64,000 bases of DNA from Neisseria yangbaofengii (GTDB taxonomy: Bacteria; Pseudomonadota; Gammaproteobacteria; Burkholderiales; Neisseriaceae): the NCBI RefSeq assembly GCF_014898075.1, contig NZ_CP062976.1:2418001-2482000 (forward strand), read 5' to 3'. Below are positions 25,189 to 33,071 of this stretch, piece after piece. A program made the translations under genes and the position numbers. Position 1 is the stretch's first letter. Every line of letters begins with the position of its first letter. Below the pieces are notes generated by a model. It made no database searches and had not been told where the DNA came from. It saw only the letters and a program-made list of their open reading frames with translations.

Positions 25189-25869
25189 CTATCCGCCGCG
25201 CCAGACCATTCTTCCGAGCAGTTGGAATTTATCGGCATTGTCAAAACCGACGGCCATCGGTTCGTAATCCGGATTGCTGCTGATAAGCAGCAGGCCGTCT
25301 TCGGTTTGGCGGATGCGTTTGATGTAAAACTTTTCTTTAAATACAAATGCGTAAATTTCTCCGTCGGCAATATCCAAGTCGGAAATATCGATTAACACGG
25401 TATCCCAGTCTTTGAGTTCGGGCTCCATGCTGTCGCCGCGCACATACATGCCGCGCAGATTTTCAGGGCTCAACCGTTTGGCTGCAAACCAGCGTTGTCG
25501 GAACAGCAGCGGATCTTCTTTGTGGTTGCTTATCCAGACGAAATTTCCGCTGCCTGCCGATAATTTGTAGTCGTAGAAACCTATTTCGTGATGGGTGTCG
25601 GAACCCTGGCTGTATTCTTGTACGGCTACGGGCGAATGTTCGGGTAAAAGGGTATCCTTGCCGAATTGCAGCCACACGGGACTGACATCTAATACTTCGG
25701 CAATTTTTTCCAATCTTTTGGCACGGGGAATAACCTTGCTGTTTTCATCTTCCCAATGTTTGACAGCTTGTGCGGTTACACCGACCGCATCGCCGAGCTG
25801 CTGTAATGTCCAACCTTTTTGCTGTCTCATTTGGCGGATTCGGGTATGTATGGTTTCCATAATGTCCAT
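25189..25869 (-). CDS. XRE-family repressor with S24 (LexA-like) peptidase domain
   Basis: The roughly 226-residue protein has an N-terminal helix-turn-helix (GWTLQQLGDAVGVTAQAVKH, about residues 17-36) and a C-terminal S24 domain. An Ala-Gly bond (KLSAGSGNF) is placed as the self-cleavage site. The catalytic Ser lies in YVRGDSMEPEL and the catalytic Lys in KFYIKRIRQT. Proteins of this type are phage or island repressors that cleave themselves when RecA is activated by DNA damage. Possible starts are 25893 (TTG), 25869 and 25860; none has a convincing ribosome site. It probably controls the adjacent lipoprotein operon and itself. Confidence 0.88.
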   Translation of the reverse strand: MDIMETIHTRIRQMRQQKGWTLQQLGDAVGVTAQAVKHWEDENSKVIPRAKRLEKIAEVLDVSPVWLQFGKDTLLPEHSPVAVQEYSQGSDTHHEIGFYDYKLSAGSGNFVWISNHKEDPLLFRQRWFAAKRLSPENLRGMYVRGDSMEPELKDWDTVLIDISDLDIADGEIYAFVFKEKFYIKRIRQTEDGLLLISSNPDYEPMAVGFDNADKFQLLGRMVWRGG

Positions 25870-25921
25870 CGCGCAGTGGTTTAAAATTTGCAATATTAAA
25901 ATATCCTGACTTGAATATCAA

Positions 25922-25940
25922 ATTTAATTTTAAAAATTAG
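25922..25940. promoter_or_regulatory. AT palindrome upstream of the S24 repressor
   Basis: TTTAATTTTAAAAATTA resembles the palindromes at 25053-25112 upstream of the lipoprotein operon. Shared sites at both promoters would fit an autoregulated repressor. Confidence 0.35.
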
Positions 25941-25966
25941 GCCGTCTGAAACTTTCAGACGGCCTT
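25938..25966. terminator. Uptake-sequence hairpin before lpxB
   Basis: AGGCCGTCTGAA-AC-TTTCAGACGGCCT lies between the repressor gene and lpxB. Confidence 0.75.
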
Positions 25967-26015
25967 TCCGTATCAATCTGTTAAAATAACCGCAACTTAT
26001 CTTTCCATCTGAATC

Positions 26016-27167
26016 ATGAAAACAAACCTTACCATTGCCATCTGCGTCGGCGAGGCTTCGGGCGATTTGCTTGGGGCGCATTTAATCCGTGCTTTGAAAC
26101 TGCGTTGTCCTGACGCGGAATTTATCGGTATCGGCGGCGAACGCATGAAGGCGGAGGGCTTTGAGAGCCTGTATGACCAAGAAAAGCTGGCGGTGCGCGG
26201 TTTTGTCGAAGTGGTGAAACGCTTGCCGGAAATTTTGAAAATCCGCAACGGCATTGTGAACGATTTAATCCGCATCAAGCCTGATGTGTTCGTGGGTATT
26301 GATGCGCCGGATTTTAATTTGGGCGTGGCGGAGAAGCTTAAGGCAGCAGGGATTCCGACCGTGCATTATGTCAGCCCGTCGGTGTGGGCGTGGCGGCGCG
26401 GGCGGGTGAATAAAATTGTGCATCAGGTGAACAAGGTATTGTGTCTGTTCCCGATGGAGCCGCAGCTTTATCTGGAAGCGGGCGGACAGGCAGCGTTTGT
26501 CGGGCATCCGATGGCGCAAACCATGCCGCTGGAAGCCGACCGGCAAGCGGCGCGGGTGCAATTGGGTTTGCCGTCTGAAATTCCTGTGTTTGCCTTAATG
26601 CCGGGCAGCCGCGTGAGCGAAATCGATTATATGGCGCCGATATTTTTTCAGACGGCCTTATTGCTGCTGGAAAAATATCCGCAGGCGCAGTTTGTATTGC
26701 CCGTTGCTACCGCTGCCACGCGCAGCCGTTTGGCGGAAATGTTGGCGCAAGCCGAGTTTGCCCATCTGCCTTTGACCTTGGTGGACAAGCAATCCGATGT
26801 GGTGTGTACCGCTGCCGATGTGGTGTTGGTGACGAGCGGCACGGCCACGCTGGAAGTCGCCTTGTGCAAGCGGCCGATGGTGATCAGCTACAAGATTTCT
26901 CCGCTGACTTATGCATACGTGAAGCGTAAGGTCAACGTACCCCATGTCGGGCTGCCGAATATTTTGCTGAACAAAGAAGCCGTACCGGAATTGCTGCAAC
27001 ACGATGCCACGCCGGGGAAACTGGCTGCGGCGGTGGCGCATTGGTACGAACATCCGGCAGCGGTGGCGCAATTAAAACAGGATTTCCGTGCCTTGCATGA
27101 GTTGTTGAAAAAAGATACTGCCGCTCTGGCAGCAGAAGCAGTGTTGTCTGAAGTGAAGGCCGTCTGA
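26016..27167 (+). CDS. lpxB: Lipid-A-disaccharide synthase
   Basis: The 383-residue GT19 glycosyltransferase joins UDP-diacylglucosamine and lipid X at the inner membrane. The N-terminal CVGEASGDLLGAHLI, the glycine-rich SPSVWAWRRGR and the LVTSGTATLEVALCKRPMV segment (donor binding) are diagnostic. Uptake sequences lie inside the frame near 26570 and 26650. Its separation from lpxA by an island implies its own promoter. Confidence 0.98.
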   Translation: MKTNLTIAICVGEASGDLLGAHLIRALKLRCPDAEFIGIGGERMKAEGFESLYDQEKLAVRGFVEVVKRLPEILKIRNGIVNDLIRIKPDVFVGIDAPDFNLGVAEKLKAAGIPTVHYVSPSVWAWRRGRVNKIVHQVNKVLCLFPMEPQLYLEAGGQAAFVGHPMAQTMPLEADRQAARVQLGLPSEIPVFALMPGSRVSEIDYMAPIFFQTALLLLEKYPQAQFVLPVATAATRSRLAEMLAQAEFAHLPLTLVDKQSDVVCTAADVVLVTSGTATLEVALCKRPMVISYKISPLTYAYVKRKVNVPHVGLPNILLNKEAVPELLQHDATPGKLAAAVAHWYEHPAAVAQLKQDFRALHELLKKDTAALAAEAVLSEVKAV

Positions 27168-27173
27168 AACGAA

Positions 27174-27200
27174 AACCCCGTTGATTGCCCAACGGGGTAT
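27174..27200. terminator. Hairpin after lpxB
   Basis: CCCCGTTG-ATTGC-CCAACGGGG lies just after the lpxB stop. There is no T tract on the plus strand, but TTTTCG follows on the minus strand, so efficiency is uncertain. Confidence 0.55.
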
Positions 27201-27420
27201 AAACCCGCGTTCGGGAGGGTATAACACTGTCGCCAGTCCATCGATCCAACCAAACTAACGGGTTGGTTTTATAAGTTTTTGGAGTGTAGGGTCAAGTTAT
27301 TTGAGATAGTTGTCAATTTTCTGAGCTTTTAATATTTTTTAATTACAAAAAGTTATAAAAAAATAAGCACAAATATTAAAACTAATTCGTATTTCTATTT
27401 TCCAAAAAGAAGGACAGCTA

Positions 27421-27555
27421 CAGCAATTAGGTAAATGTTCTAAATTTATTTAATCATTTATTAATGTCTCTGGCGGCCGGGTCGCTAACGCAGCAGGTGC
27501 CGTGGTAGGTGGTTATGCAGGAGGTTATGGTTATTTGTTGTTCAGTTGGTTGTAA
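27421..27555 (+). pseudogene. Possible remnant of a double-glycine class II bacteriocin
   Basis: The frame reads NVSGGRVANAAGAVVGGYAG, then GYGYLLFSWL and stop (27553-27555). VSGG is placed as a double-glycine leader cleavage site, and the following GAVVGGYAGGYGY is rich in GxxxG-like spacing, as in two-peptide bacteriocins. Upstream in the same frame a TAA (27451-27453) interrupts a leader-like QLQQLGKCSKFI. No start codon or transporter gene is nearby. The call rests on pattern only. Confidence 0.35.
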
Positions 27556-27618
27556 CAATAGCTGCCAGTTACCTGTTTTTTCAGATAATGCAAATGAAAA
27601 ATTGAATATTCGGTATTT

Positions 27619-27768
27619 TATAGTGAATCCGTTTTAAAAGCGTACGGCATCGGTTTGCCCGACTCAAAGAAACCGGATTAAGCAACAATACCGGACAAAA
27701 CCTATCCGGTATTATCCATACTGTCTTTAGATCGCTGCCCTGTCCTGTTTTTTAAAGTGAATTCACTA
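27619..27768. mobile_element. Correia-like repeat element (long form)
   Basis: This element of about 150 bp begins TATAGTGAATCCGTTTTAAA and ends TTTTAAAGTGAATTCACTA. It includes GTACGGCATCGG near the left end and ACTGTCTTTAGATCGCTGCC near the right. The size matches the longer class of neisserial Correia elements, which carry an internal segment of about 50 bp. Confidence 0.75.
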
Positions 27769-27981
27769 GGATCTGCGACAGGTCGGAAGGCCGTCTGAAA
27801 GAAAAAAATTTCGTTCGGTATTTAAAAGCCACCATTTCATACATTATTTGAATTTTTGTTTATATACAGCCATAAAATATTTAAAAATTCAAAGAGTCAG
27901 AGGAAAAATCCAACTAAATATGGCAGGCCGTCTGAAACATTGAAAAAACACCGGACAATGTCGGCACTTTTTTGAATGGAT

Positions 27982-28494
27982 TTATCCGTCTTGCTGATGA
28001 TCGCTTAAGATTTTTTGATACACATCTTCCGGCAGATAGCGGCGAATCATCTCGCGCCAGCCTTCGGGGCCGACTAAGCCTTTGACCATGGTGGACGATA
28101 CTTCGGCGATTTCGCGCGGGGGCATCAGGAATACGGTGGAAATTTCCGGTGCCAAATCGCTGTTGATATAGCGCATCGAGCGTTCGTATTCGTAGTCGCC
28201 GGCAGTACGGATACCGCGTACAATAAAGTGTGCATGGACTTCACGGGCGTAATGCACCAGAAAACGGTTTTCAAACACGGTGATTTTGACGTTGGGAAAT
28301 TCAGCGGTCACTGCTTCCAGCATCGCCTGCCGCTCTCCGATGGTATAGGTGTTCTGTTTTTCCGGATTGACACCGATGGCGACAATCAGCTCGTCAAACA
28401 AGGCTTGCGCTTCGCGGATCATCCAAACATGACCGAGCGTAGGCGGGTCGAAACTGCCGGCATATACGGCGCGACGGATGGAGGGGGTGTTCAT
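27982..28494 (-). CDS. coaD: Phosphopantetheine adenylyltransferase
   Basis: The 170-residue hexameric enzyme transfers AMP from ATP to 4'-phosphopantetheine, the fourth step of coenzyme A synthesis. The nucleotidyltransferase motif [16 protein letters not shown] includes the expected TxGH-type ATP loop (here TLGH). The C-terminal [19 protein letters not shown] matches the ISST/S-x-x-VK motif. The length is typical. Confidence 0.97.
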   Translation of the reverse strand: MNTPSIRRAVYAGSFDPPTLGHVWMIREAQALFDELIVAIGVNPEKQNTYTIGERQAMLEAVTAEFPNVKITVFENRFLVHYAREVHAHFIVRGIRTAGDYEYERSMRYINSDLAPEISTVFLMPPREIAEVSSTMVKGLVGPEGWREMIRRYLPEDVYQKILSDHQQDG

Positions 28495-28576
28495 AACGGG
28501 AAAAGGAAAGGATTAAGAAGGCGACAGAATAATGCTTGAAAGGCGGGGTGTCAAAGAAAATCCATGATGAGAAAGA

Positions 28577-28640
28577 ACAGGCCGTCTGAAACCGTAGAAG
28601 CTCCAAAAAATGGAACATATACCGTTTCAGACGGCCTGTT
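28577..28640. terminator. Long uptake-sequence stem with spaced arms
   Basis: AACAGGCCGTCTGAAACCG and CGTTTCAGACGGCCTGTT pair over 18 bases, with a loop of about 27 bases, between the BI-1 gene end and the start of coaD. Confidence 0.75.
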
Positions 28641-28661
28641 ATGCATTAGCAGCTAAACCGA

Positions 28662-29351
28662 TTAATCATCACTGCCCAATGCCGACAACAAATGCAGCAG
28701 GCTGCTGAAAATGTTGTAAAGAGAAATGAAGATGGTCAAAGCCGCGCTGATGTGGCTGTCTTCGCCGCCGTCAATCACTTGGCGTACTTTGAACATAATC
28801 AGCAGCGAGCTGAACAGTACAAAACCGGCAGAAATGGTCAGGCTCAGAGACGGAACCTGCATAAACAGGTTGGCCACCACTGCAATCATCAAAATTACTG
28901 CACCGACGGTCAAAAAGCGGCCGAGCGAACTCATGTTGATGTTAGAACGACGAGCCGTGGCCGACATGGTGAAGAATACGGCGGCGGTCATTGCAGCGGC
29001 GATTCCGACGATTTGAGCACCGTTAGACATGCCCAAAACGTATTGCAGCAGCGGGCTGATCAATACGCCCATGCCGAAAGTGAGCACCATCAGCAGGGTC
29101 ACGCCGGTGTTGCTGTAGCGGTTTTTCTCAATCATGAAAACCATGGCATAGAAAAACGCAAAAAAGGCGATGGTTGCCATCCAGCCGCTACCAAGGAGGC
29201 TGTAGATGCTGAAACCCGTTTTGCTGCTGACGAAGGCACCGGCCATGGCCGGAATAAAAGACAAGCCCAGCAGGCGGTAGGTTTTTTGCAGCACGGTATT
29301 TTTCTGCACCGCGCTGCCGGTAGAGGTGTAGTCGTAAACGTCGTTTTGCAT
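28662..29351 (-). CDS. Bax inhibitor-1/YccA family membrane protein
   Basis: The 229-residue protein has about seven transmembrane helices and a cytoplasmic N-terminus. The family pattern is seen in FGMGVLISPLLQYVLGMSNG and in the C-terminal SALTIFISLYNIFSSLLHLL, where an Asp/Asn-type conserved position lies in the helix. Bacterial members include YccA, which modulates FtsH, and YetJ, a calcium leak channel; the role here is not known. Confidence 0.88.
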   Translation of the reverse strand: MQNDVYDYTSTGSAVQKNTVLQKTYRLLGLSFIPAMAGAFVSSKTGFSIYSLLGSGWMATIAFFAFFYAMVFMIEKNRYSNTGVTLLMVLTFGMGVLISPLLQYVLGMSNGAQIVGIAAAMTAAVFFTMSATARRSNINMSSLGRFLTVGAVILMIAVVANLFMQVPSLSLTISAGFVLFSSLLIMFKVRQVIDGGEDSHISAALTIFISLYNIFSSLLHLLSALGSDD

Positions 29352-29397
29352 GGCGTTTGCTCCTGAAGAAGTGTATGAAAATGAATGAAATCGGATT

Positions 29398-30292
29398 TTA
29401 ACAGTAATTGGCTGACTTTGTAATAAATTCGCTCGGCATGCAAACAGAGAATGCCAAACCCGTCATGCCCCATTGCGGCAGCAGTTTGCCCGGCTTGAGA
29501 GAAGATGGTGTATTGTCCAATAAATTCAAGTGAACAAACGTTGCCGTGAGCATAAAGACTTGTAAAACCGGCCACGAAAAGCCGTGGAAATACTGAGCCA
29601 GCCACACGCTCCGGCAAATTGCTGCGATGAAGGCCAATGCCCTATGGCAATGTTTGGCGCGGGGCAAACCCAAACGCACGGCCAATGTACGTTTGCCGAC
29701 AGCCCAATCATATTCGATGCCGCGCATATTATTCAGATTCAGCACTATGGTGTGCCACAAACCCATTGCACTGGTGGACAGCCACGAATCGGCGTTCAGA
29801 CGGCCTGTGTGCAGATATTCGCCACCCCAAACGGCCGGCCGAAAAATAAGAACGCCGCCATATCGCCGGAACCAATGTAGCCGTAGGCCTCCGCCAAAGC
29901 AGTGGCGCCGAGCAGCAGCCAAGCCGGCCAATCCGCGCCGCTGCTTTGTGCTAAAGCCGGCAAAGCAGTTACCGGTAGGGAAATGGCAAGCAGGCAATAC
30001 AATCCGGCACTGAGGCACAAACCTTTTTTCATCGCGCGGCGGTGAATACGGCCGGAAGCCTCCATACGCGGTGGCCCTTGCCGTCCGGCGGAACCGGCAC
30101 CATTTTGCGTATCTCCGTAATCGTTAACCAGATTGCCGGATATTTGCAAAGCTACCGCTGTGGCGGCGGTTAATATCGCGGTCGGCCAATCGATGATTGC
30201 GGCAACGCCGCCGGCAGGCAGCCGCATAGGGTAGCGGCGGCCAAGGGCAGGGTGCGCAAACGGGCGGCGTGTATCCGAGCATTGAGCGACAT
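29398..30292 (-). pseudogene. menA: 1,4-dihydroxy-2-naphthoate prenyltransferase (MenA, UbiA family), frameshifted
   Basis: Reading the minus strand from ATG 30292 gives MSLNARIHAARLRTLPLAAA, a typical MenA N-terminus. The frame then shifts to the one giving VALQISGNLVNDYGDTQNGA (substrate-binding NDxxD-like motif), ending at 29796. It shifts again to the frame giving TIVLNLNNMRGIEYDWAVGK and RTLAVRLG, the second conserved motif, ending at 29398. At least two frameshifts split one UbiA-family prenyltransferase. No other menaquinone gene is nearby, and neisseriae use ubiquinone, so loss would be tolerated. Confidence 0.82.
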
Positions 30293-30337
30293 ATCGGAAT
30301 AAAAGAAGGCTGAAAAATAAAGAGGGAAATCAGTTAA

Positions 30338-30366
30338 AAGGCCGTCTGAACGTTTCAGACGGCCTG
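30338..30366. terminator. Uptake-sequence hairpin after yggX
   Basis: AAGGCCGTCTGAA-CG-TTTCAGACGGCCT, between the yggX stop (30374) and the menA remnant. Confidence 0.8.
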
Positions 30367-30373
30367 TAAATCG

Positions 30374-30649
30374 TTAAGCCGGTTCTTGCGGCACATAACC
30401 TTGTACTTGGTCGGCACCGTCGCCGAAGAAGTATTGTTCCATCTGCTGTGCCAGATATTCGCGCGCGCGCGGGTCGGCCAAGCTCAAGCGGTTTTCGTTG
30501 ATGAGCATGGTTTGGTGGCGCGTCCAAGCCTGCCATGCTTCTTGTGATACGTTTTCAAAAATGCGCTTGCCCAATTCGTTCGGCAGCGGCGGAAATTTCA
30601 TGCCTTCGGCTTCGCGGCCGAGTTTGACGCAATGTACCATGCGGGTCAT
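30374..30649 (-). CDS. yggX: Fe(II) trafficking / oxidative protection protein YggX
   Basis: The 91-residue protein belongs to the Iron_traffic family, which protects Fe-S clusters from oxidative damage. The N-terminus [17 protein letters not shown] carries the conserved Cys 7. The C-terminal [20 protein letters not shown] is diagnostic. The length is normal. Confidence 0.96.
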   Translation of the reverse strand: MTRMVHCVKLGREAEGMKFPPLPNELGKRIFENVSQEAWQAWTRHQTMLINENRLSLADPRAREYLAQQMEQYFFGDGADQVQGYVPQEPA

Positions 30650-30785
30650 GGCGGTTCCTTTAGTGGGTTTCAGACGGCCTTCATTTTAACGGATTGTTGC
30701 CGATTGCGAAAGGCGCATGCTTTTGGGCACGGACACAAAAATGCCGTCCGAAACGGATTTCAGACGGCCTATATCGGATTTCAGA

Positions 30786-31028
30786 TTAACGGCTGCCTTC
30801 GCGGGCAAGGCTCCGGTAGCTGTTGTCTTGATAAGTACCGGTGCTTGGTGCGGTGTATTCAATGCGGTCTTTTTTCTTGAAACGCTGGCCTTGTGGTTGT
30901 TCGACTTGTTGCAAGCCCGCAATCGGACCCGAATCGTTGGCGTGGTTCCATTCTGGTTGTTTTGCACCTTTGGCAGCGGCTAAAGTGGCGGCGGTGGCGA
31001 TTAAAGTAGTGAACAAAATTGTTTTCAT
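30786..31028 (-). CDS. Small exported protein of unknown function
   Basis: The 80-residue protein has a clear signal peptide (MKTILFTTLIATAATLAAA). The mature part is short and polar (KQPEWNHANDSGPIAGLQQV, then basic QRFKKKDRIEYTAP). No domain is recognised; it should be periplasmic. GGAAT lies before the start. It is flanked by uptake sequences and yggX. Confidence 0.6.
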   Translation of the reverse strand: MKTILFTTLIATAATLAAAKGAKQPEWNHANDSGPIAGLQQVEQPQGQRFKKKDRIEYTAPSTGTYQDNSYRSLAREGSR

Positions 31029-31168
31029 GATAAATTCCTTAATGTTGTGAATGCGTTATGGTGTAAAGGTTGCTGTGTTCAACCGATGTGTACATTTTAT
31101 TCTTGTTCTATCAGTTGATAAATAGGCATTTTGTTGATGTAGTATTTCCTAGTGGGAAATGTTTGGTG

Positions 31169-31186
31169 TATAGTGGATTCACTATA
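31169..31186. repeat. End-only Correia-like fragment
   Basis: TATAGTGGATTCACTATA is 18 bases long and nearly palindromic: two Correia-type terminal repeats with no interior. It may be a deletion or excision product. Confidence 0.6.
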
Positions 31187-31220
31187 AATGATTTTCAGAC
31201 GGCCTAAGTAACAGTTTAGA

Positions 31221-31264
31221 AAAAACAAAAAAGAGCAGAATATGGATTCTGCTCTTTTTTGTTT
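31221..31264. terminator. Strong bidirectional terminator after argA
   Basis: AAAAAAGAGCAGAAT-ATGG-ATTCTGCTCTTTTTT is a perfect stem with T tracts in both directions, just past the argA stop. Confidence 0.92.
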
Positions 31265-31275
31265 AACGCTTTGGC

Positions 31276-32580
31276 TTACAAATTGTAAACAAAAACTTTG
31301 GAATTGCGGCCGCTGTCGATTAAATCCTGACGGCGTTCGGACGGTAAATCTTGTGCCGATGCCGTCTGAAAACCGCGTTCGATGAACCATTCGCCGGCGT
31401 GGGTGGATAGGGCGAATAATTTGCGGATACCGGCTTGACGTGCTTTGCGGAACAAGTGTGCCAGCATCAGTTCGCCGTAGCCGCCGTCTTGTGAATCGGG
31501 CGAGACCACCAAGCAGGCCAGCTCGCCCAAATGCGGTTCGGCAAAGGTTTTCAAGGCCACGCAGCCATAGATGTGTTGGTCGTGTTCCAACACGGAAAAG
31601 GTGTGGATTTGGTCTTCGAGATATTCGCGGCTGCGGCGCAGTAAAATGCCTTTTTCTTCCAGCGGGCGGATAAGCGCCATGATGTTGGGAATGTCGTTGC
31701 TGTGCGCGGCGCGGATGTTGACGAAGGAATCGCGGGCGATGGAGGTACCGGCACCGTGGCGGGTAAACAATTCGCGAATCAGGCTGCCGTCGTCGCGGCC
31801 GCTGAGAATTTGCGTGCGCGAGACTCCGTGTTCGACTGTGTTGAGGGCGGATTGGATCAGGCGTTGTTGCGGCGGTTGCTGTGCCATTAATTGACGCGCT
31901 TCTTGGGCGGAGAGGTTGGTAATCAACAGACCGTCCGAATTTAAAATGCCTGCTTCTTCAATCAGGTAAATCAGTTTTTCCGCTTTGAGCGCAATGGCGG
32001 CGGCTTCGGCGATGTCGCTCATGCTGAGGTTGAAGGTTTTGCCGCTTAAAGAATGGCCGAGCGGGCTGATGAGCACCAATGCGCCGCTGTCGAGGCGGTT
32101 GACGATGGATTCGGTGTCGATTTTGCGTACCAAACCGGTATAGCCCATGTCGGTGCCGTCGATGATGCCCATCGGACGGGCGGAAAGGAAGTTGCCGCAA
32201 GCGATGCTTAAGGGTTTGTTGCGCTGCGGCGATTGCGGAATGCTGCTGCACAGGGCGGCTTCGATATCGCTGCGTAATACGCCGTTGGCCTGTTTGGCCA
32301 GTTGCAGCGTGGCTTCGTCGGTGATGCGGCGCCCATTGCGGTAGGTTGGAATTCGATTTTGCGCGGTAAGGGCGGCGGTGATTTGCATGCGTGAACCGTG
32401 TACCAACACCAAACGCACGCCCAAGCTGGCGAGCAGGTTTAAATCGGCAGCCAAGCGTTTGAGCGGTTCACCTTCCAACAGGCTGCTGGCCACACCGATG
32501 ACCAGTGTTTTGCCGCGCAGGTAGTTGATGTAGGGCGCGGCTTCACGAAAGTCGCCGACAAAACCGACAGAAGTATTCAT
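31276..32580 (-). CDS. argA: N-acetylglutamate synthase
   Basis: The 434-residue enzyme catalyses the first step of arginine synthesis. An N-terminal amino-acid-kinase-like domain (GKTLVIGVASSLL onward, to about residue 285) binds arginine as inhibitor. The C-terminal GNAT domain contains the acetyl-CoA segment LACLVVSPDSQDGGYGELML. It forms a fused kinase-GNAT hexamer as in gonococcal NAGS. It lies seven bases after the zinc-ribbon gene, so the two are probably one transcript. Confidence 0.96.
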   Translation of the reverse strand: MNTSVGFVGDFREAAPYINYLRGKTLVIGVASSLLEGEPLKRLAADLNLLASLGVRLVLVHGSRMQITAALTAQNRIPTYRNGRRITDEATLQLAKQANGVLRSDIEAALCSSIPQSPQRNKPLSIACGNFLSARPMGIIDGTDMGYTGLVRKIDTESIVNRLDSGALVLISPLGHSLSGKTFNLSMSDIAEAAAIALKAEKLIYLIEEAGILNSDGLLITNLSAQEARQLMAQQPPQQRLIQSALNTVEHGVSRTQILSGRDDGSLIRELFTRHGAGTSIARDSFVNIRAAHSNDIPNIMALIRPLEEKGILLRRSREYLEDQIHTFSVLEHDQHIYGCVALKTFAEPHLGELACLVVSPDSQDGGYGELMLAHLFRKARQAGIRKLFALSTHAGEWFIERGFQTASAQDLPSERRQDLIDSGRNSKVFVYNL

Positions 32581-32587
32581 GTGGGAA

Positions 32588-32992
32588 TTAAGCCAATAAA
32601 ATCAGATAGAAAAGCTGCATGATTAACACAGTCAGCGCGATAAGTGAAGCCAGTGTCCAGTTGAAACCGTCTTTTTTCTTTTCTACAGCCGTAGCCGCCT
32701 TTGTGTCGGGCTTGGGTGCGAGCGTCACGCCGTCGAGCAAATCAGCGATTTCATTGCGCGAAAGCTGCTTGTGCTGACGGACTTGTGCACCGATGTTGTG
32801 TACCAGACGCACATCGGTCACGGCATTGGGCAGGGCTTCCGGCTGGAACTGCTCTTTCAGGTTGGCCGGATGGTCTTTGGCTTTGAATAAGCCCTCGCAT
32901 TTTTGGCAAACCACAAAACCTTGCGCCACATTCAATTGAGCGTCTTTTACCCAAAGATGGGTGCGGCAGTGGGGACAGGTGCAAGCTGGCAT
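32588..32992 (-). CDS. Zinc-ribbon membrane protein (MJ0042/DUF3426-like)
   Basis: The 134-residue protein has an N-terminal zinc ribbon with Cys 6, 9, 29 and 32 (CPHC and CQKC). A linker follows, and the protein ends in a C-terminal transmembrane helix (SLIALTVLIMQLFYLILLA). This resembles the N-terminal part of DUF3426 proteins with the MJ0042 zinc finger, but it stops after the membrane helix. The function is unknown. It is just upstream of argA in the same direction. Confidence 0.75.
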   Translation of the reverse strand: MPACTCPHCRTHLWVKDAQLNVAQGFVVCQKCEGLFKAKDHPANLKEQFQPEALPNAVTDVRLVHNIGAQVRQHKQLSRNEIADLLDGVTLAPKPDTKAATAVEKKKDGFNWTLASLIALTVLIMQLFYLILLA

Positions 32993-33034
32993 GGGTAGAC
33001 CCGTTTCGTAATGTAGGGATTTGGTTGTTATGTA

Positions 33035-33064
33035 CAGGCCGTCTGAATTTTTTCAGACGGCCTG
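33035..33064. terminator. Uptake-sequence hairpin after pyrE
   Basis: CAGGCCGTCTGAA-TTT-TTTCAGACGGCCTG with a short loop, eight bases past the pyrE stop. Confidence 0.82.
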
Positions 33065-33071
33065 AATTCTA

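Larger units (their letters stand above)
27201..27981. other. Long intergenic region between lpxB and coaD
   Basis: About 780 bases without an intact gene. It holds a possible bacteriocin remnant (27421-27555), a long-form Correia-like element (27619-27768), isolated uptake sequences near 27788 and 27925, and a small hairpin with T tracts before coaD (27943-27974). Confidence 0.7.
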
